From Ecdyonurus torrentis (Eukaryota > Arthropoda > Insecta > Ephemeroptera > Heptageniidae): a stretch of DNA of 64,000 nucleotides. The stretch is taken from contig OX439136.1 of NCBI GenBank assembly GCA_949318235.1, positions 13,881,890 through 13,945,889 of the forward strand. The letters run 5' to 3'. The position numbers were made by a program, and so were the translations under genes. This document shows, in pieces, positions 54,125-64,000 of this stretch. Position 1 is the stretch's first letter; every line of letters starts with the position of its first letter. A model generated the notes under the pieces. The model was not told where the DNA came from. It did no database searches and saw only the letters and a program-made list of their open reading frames with translations.

Positions 54125-54578
54125 AATGTGTTTGCCGAGTGCAGGTGAAGGCAGCTGACTTGTTACTCGTATATTTCTTACGGGTCACAGGTTTTAGCCA
54201 CTGTTAATATAGGTGCAGACGTGAAGTGTGGAAGCACAACACTTTGCCCGTTTACTTCATGATGCCTTACAGAATTCGTGAGGTGCATGATTGCAATATC
54301 AGGCCTTCCTAAAGTTCCCACAGTTTCTCTAGGCTTAATACCGGGCTTTGTAATTAGATGTTACTTTCATTGTACACAGGACCGTGATAATATATTTTGC
54401 CATTTGAATCTAGTGCGTGTTTTTCTCATAAGAATAGCACTGCAAATTAAGCGCAAGTTATTGAATGGTAAAATATATTATTACACTTCTGTGTACCTGT
54501 TGATAAATGATAAGACAATGAAATGATGCTAAAGGTGTAACAAAATAATAAAGCAAAAAAAAAAAAAAAAAAAAAAAA
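54125..54578 (+). mobile_element. Poly(A)-tailed retroposon (SINE-like or processed transcript)
   Basis: About 430 bases of mixed-composition sequence end in AATAATAAAGC and 24 A (54555-54578), the mark of reverse-transcribed RNA. The start (GCCGAGTGCAGGTGAAGGCA, 54134-54153) followed by GGTTTTAGCC (about 54191-54200) has the order and spacing of A-box and B-box sequences, but the B box is poor. An 82-codon frame inside (54278-54526) matches no domain I recognise. It may be a degenerate tRNA-derived SINE or a processed pseudogene of an unknown transcript. It shares no clear similarity with the SINE at 45 kb. Confidence 0.5.
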
Positions 54579-55342
54579 TGCAATAACAACACAGCAGAAC
54601 AAAAAAATGATGACGCAACTCACTATATCACGTGACTTTAACTTTATTCACAGTAAGTTTCATATTTTAATTAACTTTCCCCCTGTAATTTTGTTAACTA
54701 TTGCTCAACTTCTCTTTGTTTTTGTTATGATGACAATTTTCACAAAACGTTGCAATTTTTAGTGGACAACGACGGCTTAAAAAAAAAAGCAGGCCAGAAC
54801 TACTTAAACTTTATTATTATTTTTTTTGTTTGTGTGCTAAATATTACAGTACACACGGATGTTGTCTAGTATAAAAGTTGTCATTATTTTTGTTCCCGTT
54901 TGTTCTTTTCTCTCTCACACACTTTTTTTGTTTGTAACAGTTGTCACAAATTACACTTATTTGTTACAATAACTGCACTCAAACTTTTTTTTTTACCAAA
55001 ACAAAAAATATAAAAGTAATAAAATATTTTTTTGTTTTATAATTTATAACATAAATTTAATAATAATAAAAACTTTATATTTTTTTATTATTTGATAATA
55101 AATTTATTATATAATAATTAAATATAGTAATTTATTTTATTTAACTTAAATAGTTTAATAAAATAAATTTACTTTATTATTTTAAATTTATTTAAATATA
55201 TTTCATATTCCAATTTTCTGAGGTAAAGAAATTCAAATTCAATTCTTATGGTGAATGCTGAATATAGATAAGATCAAGAGATGAGATTTATAAGCACAAT
55301 TTGCGATCAATGATCAATGAAACATCCAAGGAAGTTGATTAT

Positions 55343-55547
55343 TTAAGGGAGTGAGGTACCGACCTGATATATTAAAAACTAGAAGTGCTTTGGGTCTAAA
55401 TTTGGTGTCATTGTGTAGCTAAGGGATGCACAAATTTTTATGTATTTGAAATTGTCTTAAGCTGAAGTATCATTGTGCAAAATTTTAGATTTTTTTGACG
55501 AGAAAAGTTTCAGTCTAAAGGCCGACGTCGGTACCCTACTCCCTTAA
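55343..55547. mobile_element. piggyBac-like TTAA element, non-autonomous (197 bp plus TTAA flanks)
   Basis: TTAA at 55343-55346 and at 55544-55547 flank inverted ends GGGAGTGAGGTACCGAC (left) and GTCGGTACCCTACTCCC (right). TTAA target duplication with G/C-run ends is the hallmark of piggyBac-type DNA transposons. The interior of about 160 bp encodes nothing, so it would need transposase in trans. It lies directly against MITE B copy 3. Confidence 0.75.
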
Positions 55548-55672
55548 GGCCGACAATAAGCAAATTCACTTGCTTCCGTTTCGATGTACTGCGCATACGT
55601 AGTAAGTAGAAACGGAAGCGGATGTGACTGAAATAGCTTAAGTCGGCTTCAAAACCGTTGTTTCTAAATTAC
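55548..55672. mobile_element. MITE family B, copy 3 (left end altered)
   Basis: It starts GGCCGACAATAAGC directly after the TTAA that ends the 55347-55543 element, then keeps CTTGCTTCCGTTTCG, the centre GTACTGCGCATACGTAGTA, GAAACGGAAGCGGATGTGAC and GTCGGCTTCAAAACCGTTG. The outermost left end of the family is missing, so the neighbouring TTAA element is adjacent to, or interrupts, this copy. Confidence 0.75.
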
Positions 55673-56194
55673 CATAAAACAAATATAAAGTACCTGTAAA
55701 TTATGCAATTTGTTGAACATGTTTGCCAAGCAGGTTGCATCTTTGCCCCTTGAAAGTTATATTTTAAAAATACTTAACTCAAACTCAGTTTTTATTTAAA
55801 ATGCCCACTCGTTTAACATTGTAAAAGGCATGTGCAGTGCTTTACCTGAGTTTAACTTGTAATCGGAAGTTAGCCAGAGGTAAAATTAAAGAAATGGGGG
55901 TAATTTTGAAATACTCAATGTAAATTATATAATAAAAGCTATAATTAAACCTAAGTGTAACAAAAATTTGATTTCTTACATTAACAAATTGTTCATCGTT
56001 ACCTATTGATTAATAAAAATGTTAATTATAAGCCATTTATTATACGCAGATAATAAGCAACTTTTTATAAAAAGCTTATGCTACCACTACACATCCTAAT
56101 TTTTTAGTTATTAATGGCTCAAATACAATTATTTGGTAATGTAATAGAAAAATAACAAAAAAAAAAATTTAATAAATTGAATCGGATAAAAATA

Positions 56195-56400
56195 AATACG
56201 TAATAATTATGCTATAACTAAATACAGCAATATTTATGAATAATATCATAATTTATGCTTTATGTTAAAGTAAGTATACTCTACATAGCATAATAGTTAA
56301 ACTGTTTAGCATAATTAATTATGTTATTCCAAAATAGCAACATTTGTGCTCTGCAGTTTAGGAGTTATTCAACGCAGTAAAAATTACGTCATTATTTTTT
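56195..56400. mobile_element. Repeat family D, copy 1
   Basis: It has ends ACGTAATAATTATGC and AAAATTACGTCATT, with internal CTACATAGCATAATAGTTAA and TTATTCCAAAATAGCAAC. It aligns with 61585-61800 over nearly the whole length, with many substitutions. MITE-like: short, AT-rich, with short inverted ends and no coding capacity. Confidence 0.55.
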
Positions 56401-56983
56401 TTACTTGTATGTTAAATAAAAAAATATATTTTAATATCTTTGATTAATAAGTTTATTATTATTACTTGCCGATTGAAGCCGCCAATATTTCAATTTCTTT
56501 TCCATTTACTCAGGAATTCACCTTAACAAAATATAAAGATAAATAAATTAAATTTTGATTTCATTTTAATTATATTATTTATATATATAAAGTAAAATAT
56601 ATGAATTAAAGTTTAATTATATAATATTACATACTGTATTTTAAATACAAAGTAAATACAATTGCTTTTATTACACATGATGGAAAATTTACGCAGTCTT
56701 GATGGTAATTGTAAACATTCTCTACTTCTCTCTCTTTTCTCTCTACTCAGAATTAACATTTTCATGAGATTTATTTAGTTAAACAAAAATTATAGCTGTT
56801 TGTTGTGTATAATACTTACAGTAAAGAACGTTATTACTTTTGCTTTCAAAATTTATAAGGGAGAAAAACAGTTTAAATTTAAATTCAACCTACAAATTTA
56901 TATAATTTTAAGTTTGTTTACTTTTTTCTTTGTATATATAATAAAACATTTTGTGTTATAAATTTTGTTTTTGTTTTTATTTT

Positions 56984-57023
<40 letters not shown>

Positions 57024-57559
57024 AAAAATGTTAATCACTATTTTAAAATAAGAATTCAGTATAAAACGTAGTCATGTGCTTAAAGTTGTTTCTATAGTTT
57101 TTTTTAGCTCACTTTTATAAAATTAATATTTTTAAAATTTTCATTAAGTATTAATTATAAATTTTTAACATTAGATTAAAATTTCAAATTAATAATAAAC
57201 TACTAGTATTTTATTAAATATTTTAAATGTATATAATAAATAAAATAAGTGAATAAGATGTTTTAAAACAATATTTATACTCAAGTTCGCTTATTTAATA
57301 CTTTTAAAAGCTTCGTTACCATTTACTTCTGTAATTTGAATATTATTATTATAATTATTTATATAACAACAATAACAGTTAATAAGAACAGAATATTAAA
57401 TTAAACATTTCTTAATTGTATAGAAAATAACCAGAAAATGAGATAAATTTAATACAAGAAAGTGAGCTTATTAACTATACATTTTAGGGTATATTTATTT
57501 TATCCTAAAAGCACTTTAATGACAAGTATATTCCCCTACTCTACATCCGTATTTATGTA

Positions 57560-57604
<45 letters not shown>

Positions 57605-58181
57605 CATACATACTCCTCTCTCATAAAGTAAAATAGATTTATTATTCACAATAATATATATGTATATAATGTACATATACACAATACAACCATTTTAGTA
57701 TACGAAACAACACCCATTAATAATAGACCCATTTTAATGTCGGAAATAATAAAATTCAAAGCTAAAAATTTTCTGTATATTTATTTCAAATAAAATAACA
57801 TGTATATATAAAAAATACTTCGTTATATTTATTTTTCATACGTATCTCTTTATTCCCATTTGGTATAAATTTGTATTTGTCAGTCTAAATATAAAAATAT
57901 TTCCTATAACGATTGGTCCCAGCTGTTTTTTTTTACTCTATATATATATATATATATATATATAGTATATAAAATAGTATGTCATCACGAAGCACATACA
58001 CAATTTTTTTTTTGTAGAATAAATAATAATAATAAAAAAAAGATACATTGTATACGCAATATAAAATGTAATACATAAAAAGCTATATTATATAGAGTAT
58101 ATTTTTATATGGGTAAAGTAGCTTAGTGTGTGTGAGTGTATGTTATGGCATAATATAAATCTTTTTTGAGTGACTTAAAAC

Positions 58182-58219
<38 letters not shown>

Positions 58220-58492
58220 GTATAGGATGTTGAATGTTTCATTATGTTAGAATAATAAAGAGAAAGGAGATGAGAGAAAGAGACTATATTATTATTATTA
58301 TTCGTACCAGAAATTTAACATAACGCTTCGTTGCTTACACAAAACTATCTTTTGTAAAATAATAATACTAACTTTAATAAAATAACTAAGTAAAAATAAA
58401 AATGTATGAAGCTAATTTTGAAAAAAATCAACACATTTTATTATGATACAGAAATATTAAATAGTACTTTTTATTGCATAAAGTTTTTTTAT

Positions 58493-58570
<78 letters not shown>
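58493..58570. repeat. (AG)n microsatellite, about 78 bp
   Basis: AG array with one AAAG near its start. Confidence 0.95.
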
Positions 58571-58575
<5 letters not shown>

Positions 58576-59149
58576 TTAAATATGACAGAAGAAAAAGTTA
58601 TAATATTTTTAATGAAAATGAATAATATGAAATATTACTATTAATATTCTACTCAAGTAGTAATATACTGTATACTTACAAAAGTTTCAAAATTCTTTGT
58701 AATTTTCTATCCAAACTAAGCCTTGTTATATTCTTAAAAACAGTAATTGCATAAAACTTTGCAATAAAGTTTCTACCTTTCAATATAAACTTTTTTAACT
58801 CAATTTACATACTCATTTATTATTATTTTTATTTAAGAAAATATATAATACCGAATATTTTATGACATAGAGTATACTATAGGAATTTTAAATAACTTTT
58901 GGTTTATTCACTTTTTTTTTGTATTTTAATTATTTTCAATGCATTAAACAACTGCAAAACTAAACTATAAAAATAATAATAACAATAATGGTGGAAGAAA
59001 AAAAAAAAAAAAAAAAAAAAAAAACCATAAAAATATATTCATGAATGCTTTTTAAAAATATTTTCAAATGAACGGGCTTGTTTTACATTTTTTCTTAATT
59101 AAAACAAATTTAAATTTAACACTCAGCTAATTATTAATTATATGTTATA

Positions 59150-59306
<157 letters not shown>

Positions 59307-59746
59307 TTATGTATGTTGAGCATATTATTATACGTATAGAATTATATATATTTTAAATAAAACACATTATTGCTATAATTAATTTTAAAAAATCTATACT
59401 ATACTAATGTATATCACAAAAATATTATTTAACGCTTTAATTAACACGATACAAAAATTGAAACAAAAGTTAGTAATTATAAAAAATATATATATTATTA
59501 TTATTAACCAGCATGATTTACGGTTTATTAAACAAAATAAAATTATTACCGCAAATGATTTGAAAATATAGTACAAAGGAAAAAATATATTAACATGTTG
59601 GGTAGATAATAATTATTAATTGGGTATTATTATTATTTTATAATAGTTTTCGTTTCTGGATTACTTTTTATAAGAATGAAAATGAACTTTTTACAATACT
59701 TTTTTCTTTTGTTCTTTTTTTTTTTAGGATATTTAACGAATTATAT

Positions 59747-60057
59747 TATAGAGTGGTTGCATTTATATAAAAGTCAACGCCATATCGTCGCCCCAGAATA
59801 TAATTATGAAATAAACCACTAGGTTTTGATGCCATTTTAGACCTTATGTAGCATAATTAAGGTCTAAAATTGAATCAAAACCTAGTGGTTTATTTCACAT
59901 TTTATATTCTGGGGCGACGATATGTGAGCATTAAATATCATCGTCTGGTATGTGAAAATGACACATTTTGAAAATTTAAAAATACTAGCAATATTTTTTA
60001 AAAACATTGATGCTGCTGATAGTTGAATCAAACTTTCAAGTATGCTAGAAAAATTAC

Positions 60058-60089
<32 letters not shown>

Positions 60090-60172
60090 GTATTTATGCT
60101 GAGAAATGTTATTCATTGTTCTAGTATATCATCGAAGCGCATTTAGTATGACGTCATTGCATACACTTTATA
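59747..60172. mobile_element. MITE family H, copy 2, rearranged
   Basis: The right half matches copy 1 well: AATGACACATTTTG, TTTCAAGTATGCTAGAAAAA, CATCGAAGCGCATTTAGTAT, TGACGTCA (60149-60156) and CACTTTATA. The left end TATAGAGTGG is a degenerate counterpart. In between lies a separate, near-perfect hairpin (59781-59924) and a run of about 29 A (60058-60086) where copy 1 has a shorter A-rich tract. Confidence 0.6.
59781..59924. mobile_element. 144-bp near-perfect hairpin inside family H copy 2
   Basis: The left arm starts CATATCGTCGCCCCAGAATA and the right arm ends with its reverse complement. The middle blocks AAATAAACCACTAGGTTTTG and the central ATTTTAGACCTTA also pair, leaving a loop of about ten bases. 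Mismatch between the arms is under roughly 10 percent. It may be a nested palindromic MITE or a local inverted duplication. Confidence 0.75.
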
Positions 60173-61029
60173 CACATCTAATATTCTAAAATATTAAAAC
60201 AAAGAAATGTTTTTTACTATTATTATTATTTTTTATCTTACATTTCATATAGTGAATAACTATGCAAATATGTGCCTGCATTTCATAATTACAAAATGCA
60301 ATTTAAAAATGTGTAAATTTGTTTTTTATTAGCAAATTGATTTTATTAATAATAAGATAATGCATATTTTATATTTTTATCAATATGCTTTTTATAGTTG
60401 TCTTATCTTTGTACAATATTGTCTGCAATCTATATAAAAAATATAAAATAAAAGTGTAAACGAAATTCAATTATAAATATGTATAATACAAGAACATGTA
60501 ATGCAAAAAAATAATATATTTATAATAAAAATATGAAAATGTATTCATATAGGATAATATTCTCTTCAACAATGCAAAATACTTTTTTTTTACATTTAAA
60601 TTGTGTTAAAAACAATGCAATCTTTGCTGTTTATACAACAATTGATTTTTTTTATAACATTTGCATTCTAAACGCGCAAAGCAAGAGATAAATCGTCAAT
60701 AATAAAATATTTCAAAAAAAAAAAAAAAAAAAAATGAATGCATATAAATTTAGATTTATATCAGAAACTGTTTTTATATTTGAAAAAACAAATGTGATGA
60801 TTTATAGCAGTGTGCTTTTTTTTTTTTTTTTTTTTTTTTTTAGTAGCAAAAAAATTAGTATTCTGAAATAATAAGAAATAAATCAATAATATTTATGTAT
60901 TATTGTTTATTTTGTTATAGAATTGTATGAAAATATTTAATTACGTTACAGCATAAAATATTTTTCTGATTAAACTTAAAAGAATAGACCAGAAGAAAAC
61001 ATTAGCATCATTTATATCACATATAGTTT

Positions 61030-61310
61030 GTTTCAAAACCCAACTGTAGCTCCCAACTGTGATCAGAAAAATTCAATTTACGCAACCCGTACAACATTTT
61101 TTTTATTAATTTTTGCATGTTTCTGACGTCAGAAAATTTAATAATTACGCATATTGCATACTTTACAGTACTTTCACGCTCTCTCGTGGGGCTACATTAA
61201 CATTCTGGTAAAAATTGTCATCACTTTTGAAGATCTAATTTCGTGTTTATTCATTAAAAAGCACATGTTGTTTTATGTGGTCTATGTCTTTAATGCTTAA
61301 TTAATAAACA
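61030..61310 (-). mobile_element. Repeat family C, copy 2 (inverted relative to copy 1)
   Basis: It begins TTTCAAAACCCAACTGTAGC and continues through GCAACCCGTACAACA, TTTCTGACGTCAGAAA (61122-61133 core), TTGCATACTTTACAG and GATCTAATTTCGTG, the reverse complement of copy 1. Just upstream, AGAATAGACCAGAAGAAAAC (60986-61005) nearly matches the reverse complement of about 6301-6325, hinting at a longer family. Confidence 0.65.
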
Positions 61311-61584
61311 AAAATATTTATTACCTTATAGGCAACAAGTGTAATCACAAGCCGTATCCCTGGATTATAGTAGTTGGACAGCATTCTGTATAAAAAAAAG
61401 TATATAAATAGCACTTAAACATTTATCAATAAGAGTCTTTTTTTTTAATTTTTTTTTAATTTTTTATTTTTTAGTTCCTTGAACGAGAAGTTTATTAATC
61501 TTATAGAATTTTTTAATTATAAATATTATGAACTCCTAGAGGATATAATAATATTTACAATGATGCACAGACAAAAATAATTCA

Positions 61585-61795
61585 TAATAATTATGCTAGC
61601 TCAATGCAATAACATTTATACATACATCATAATATTATACTGTATTGTAGATAGAGATTATACTACATAGCAACATAGTTAAGATATTCAGCAACAATAG
61701 TTACTTATATTATTTCAAAAACAGTTAAATTTGGCTCTAGAATAGAGTAGTTATTAAATTCAGCATAAATTAAGTAATTTTTTTTTCCGTTTATA
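61585..61795. mobile_element. Repeat family D, copy 2
   Basis: Shared landmarks with the 56 kb copy are AATAATTATGCTA, ACTACATAGCAACATAGTTA, TATTTCAAAAACAG, GGAGTTATT-like AGTAGTTATT and AAATTAAGTAATT. It is more diverged than families A and B, so probably older. Confidence 0.5.
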
Positions 61796-62130
61796 ATAGA
61801 ATTATTTTTGACGCCCCTTTCTGTAACTTTAAAAAATAATTAAAAAGTCACTCACCCTGGCCAATCATCTGGGAAAGATCAAGACTAATTTTCTATCCTT
61901 TGACATAGAAGGATAGTTTGTTTGTTTGTTTTTTACGTTTTTCGAGATAACTATTGCATTTATTGTCGGAGAAATTAAGTGAGGGATACTAGACACCTTA
62001 CATATTTAAAACCAATAACAAAAATCATCACTGTTAGTGTTAACATTCAGAGAATTATGTTTTATGCGATTTTTTTAGAATTACTTAATTTGTCATTAAA
62101 AACAGTGATCGTGGTAGTGCTGAGTACTCA

Positions 62131-62278
<148 letters not shown>

Positions 62279-62379
62279 TAAATGCGTGTTTTTCTCACAT
62301 AACATTGAACATTCATGGCGAGTTTGTGAATGGTTTCTCTTGTTTAATTATTGTTTTAAAAACTACGTAATATAAAATG

Positions 62380-62486
62380 TCAAATCATAAACCTCTGACA
62401 GTAAGAATATCAGAGGACCACTTCAGTGGGTTTTGTAATTTGTACCTTTTGTTGCCTCAATATAAAACTATTATCTATCTATCTAA
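62380..62486 (+). mobile_element. LINE-type 3' end with (ATCT)n tail
   Basis: The segment contains a small hairpin (CCTCTGACA...ATCAGAGG, about 62392-62417), then a G/T-rich stretch ending in TTGTTGCCTCAATATAAAAC, then (ATCT)n at about 62470-62485. A hairpin followed by an AATAAA-like box and a short tandem tail is the layout of CR1/L2-like LINE 3' ends. No reverse transcriptase is readable upstream, where a (TA)n array lies, so this would be an extreme 5' truncation. It could also be a SINE sharing a LINE tail. Confidence 0.45.
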
Positions 62487-63251
62487 TATTACAATGCGAT
62501 TATGTGCATTACTAATATAATAAGAAATTTCTAGTAGCAAGACAAAGTATCAAAGAAACTGTTAATAGTTATTATTTATAATAACTTTAATTTTAATAAT
62601 TTTAATATAATAATTTTAATAGCAAAAAAGGTAAAAATTATTCAAATAAAAAGGAAAGAACAATATAGTAATGACTAATGACTGTATTAAGAGTAGTTAG
62701 GCATATTAAGTTTAAATATTATAACACAAACTTACCTAAGATTTCAATATCAGCAAAAACGTTTAATAGCCAAATAATTTTAAAGCTGCTGCTATGAAAG
62801 TTAAACCTGAAATAAAATTATAAATTGTAATTCAAACATAAAAAAGAAAAACTACTATAATAATAATAATAGAAAATATATTTAGTAAACTAATTAAATA
62901 TGTTTAAGACGACATTCTCATACCTTTTAAAGAAATTTTAATTAGCTTAAATGTAAAAATATTAGGAAATGTTTTTTTATATATATTTTTTTTTTAAAAG
63001 ATGGAAAAAAGTTGAAATATCATAATAATTTAAAATTGTCGGAGCGTTAAACTTTTTATAAATGAGCAAAAAAAAAAAAAAAAAAAAAAATCGTTCTCTT
63101 CATATTCTACAACACAAAATATAATATATTTTTTCACTTGTACAAATGTGAATTGATATAGTCTATATAAATATTACTCTGTTTTATGACCGTATATAAA
63201 TAAAAAAATATATATTTATATGAGCTCATTACCTAACGCTCTACTGAGTTT

Positions 63252-63314
<63 letters not shown>
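63252..63314. repeat. (AG)n microsatellite, about 63 bp
   Basis: Perfect AG array. Confidence 0.95.
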
Positions 63315-63316
<2 letters not shown>

Positions 63317-63795
63317 TCAAATATTCGTGTTTATGTATATGTTTTAGAAGAAAAAATTGAAAAACAAAAATTTAAATTTAAATAATAAATATTTTATTTG
63401 GAAAAAATAATAATAATATGCAAAAACAAAACAAACTGCTTTCATTTCAATGCAAAAATAATAATAATAATAATCAGTATTTAAGTTTCTTATATATGCA
63501 TGTATTCTACTGAATGAAAATAGTATTTATAATTTTTTATGCAATGAACTTATCTATAAATTTTGTTTAGAGATTGATATTTAATTTAATTTCAAATTAA
63601 TCGTAACTTCATTTTTTTTAATATACTAATAAACTGGAAGTATGAAATTAAAATATTACTTTTTAACAATAGCGTTAGAGTTTTACTAGTATAAAAATTT
63701 GTAAATTTGTAAACATTTGTATATTTATTTTGTTGAATTACTTTGAGATGTTTTATTAGTTAATCCACGCAAACAACCCTTTCAAGAAAGAAAGA

Positions 63796-63798
<3 letters not shown>

Positions 63799-63843
<45 letters not shown>
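63799..63843. repeat. Poly(A), 45 bases
   Basis: A long A run preceded by AAGAAAGAAAGAAGC; no retroposon body recognised upstream. Confidence 0.9.
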
Positions 63844-63846
<3 letters not shown>

Positions 63847-64000
63847 GAAAAACTGTAGATATTATATAATTGCCTTTAATATAATATATTATAAAAAAAG
63901 CACCGTCATCAATGAATGCCATAGTACTTAATTTTTTTCAGTAAATTATTTCTCGGTTTCTTAATAGCATTAAAACGTTCAATTTAATCCTATTAAAAAT

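Larger units (their letters stand above)
62490..64000. other. AT-rich DNA to the window edge, no gene seen
   Basis: Contains the AG array at 63252 and A runs near 63068-63090 and 63799-63843. No coding frame or dispersed repeat recognised. Confidence 0.5.

Overview
This window looks like non-coding nuclear DNA from a eukaryote, most likely an animal. It is extremely AT-rich (G+C about a quarter or less, by eye). It is packed with long perfect microsatellites ((AG)n, (TA)n, (ATGA)n, (CAAA)n, poly-A/T up to 48 bases), and almost every recognisable unit is a transposable-element remnant. I see no bacterial or organellar gene order, no operon, no CRISPR array and no convincing host exon. The species cannot be fixed from the sequence: non-LTR reverse transcriptase, a tRNA-derived SINE and dense MITE-like palindromes fit many invertebrates. 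Most predicted reading frames are translations of dinucleotide repeats.

The one substantial coding sequence is a 5'-truncated non-LTR reverse transcriptase on the minus strand (35168-36211). It retains the FADD catalytic motif and an apparently intact C-terminal half. A second, badly decayed reverse transcriptase ends at 23589 and is followed by a LINE-type (TTGAT)n tail. A LINE 3' end with an (ATCT)n tail lies at 62380-62486. A tRNA-derived SINE with A box, B box and poly(A) tail sits at 45057-45479, and a second poly(A)-tailed retroposon at about 54125-54578.

The rest of the structure is a set of inverted-repeat (MITE or foldback) families, found by comparing parts of the window with each other and with their reverse complements. 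Family A (14103, 37685, 38249), family B (17490, 31256, 55548), family C (4305 and, inverted, 61030), family D (39256, 56195, 61585) and family H (40937, 59747) each have two or three copies. Large hairpins occur at 9811-10968 (about 1.16 kb), 10970-11120, 48606-49095 and 59781-59924. TTAA-flanked piggyBac-like non-autonomous elements occur at 55343-55547 and, less clearly, near 3376, 25297, 51618 and 52040. Two copies of a hAT-like element (7943-8262 and, inverted, 12600-12883) both abut a long (TA)n array at the same terminus.

Reading left to right: 1-9.8 kb is AT desert with microsatellites and family E, C and F copies; 9.8-18 kb holds the big foldback, the GC-rich palindrome, the second hAT-like copy and one copy each of A and B; 18-31 kb is mostly desert with the decayed LINE and a piggyBac-like copy; 31-42 kb holds a B copy, the LINE, two A copies, a D copy and an H copy; 42-56 kb holds the SINE, a GC-richer patch, hairpin G, tandem E/I copies, the second retroposon and the TTAA element next to a B copy; 56-64 kb holds D, H and C copies, a LINE tail and desert. 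The palindrome TGACGTCA (a CRE/ATF-type site) occurs at least 14 times, many of them inside these repeat families. This is the most unusual window-wide signal I found.
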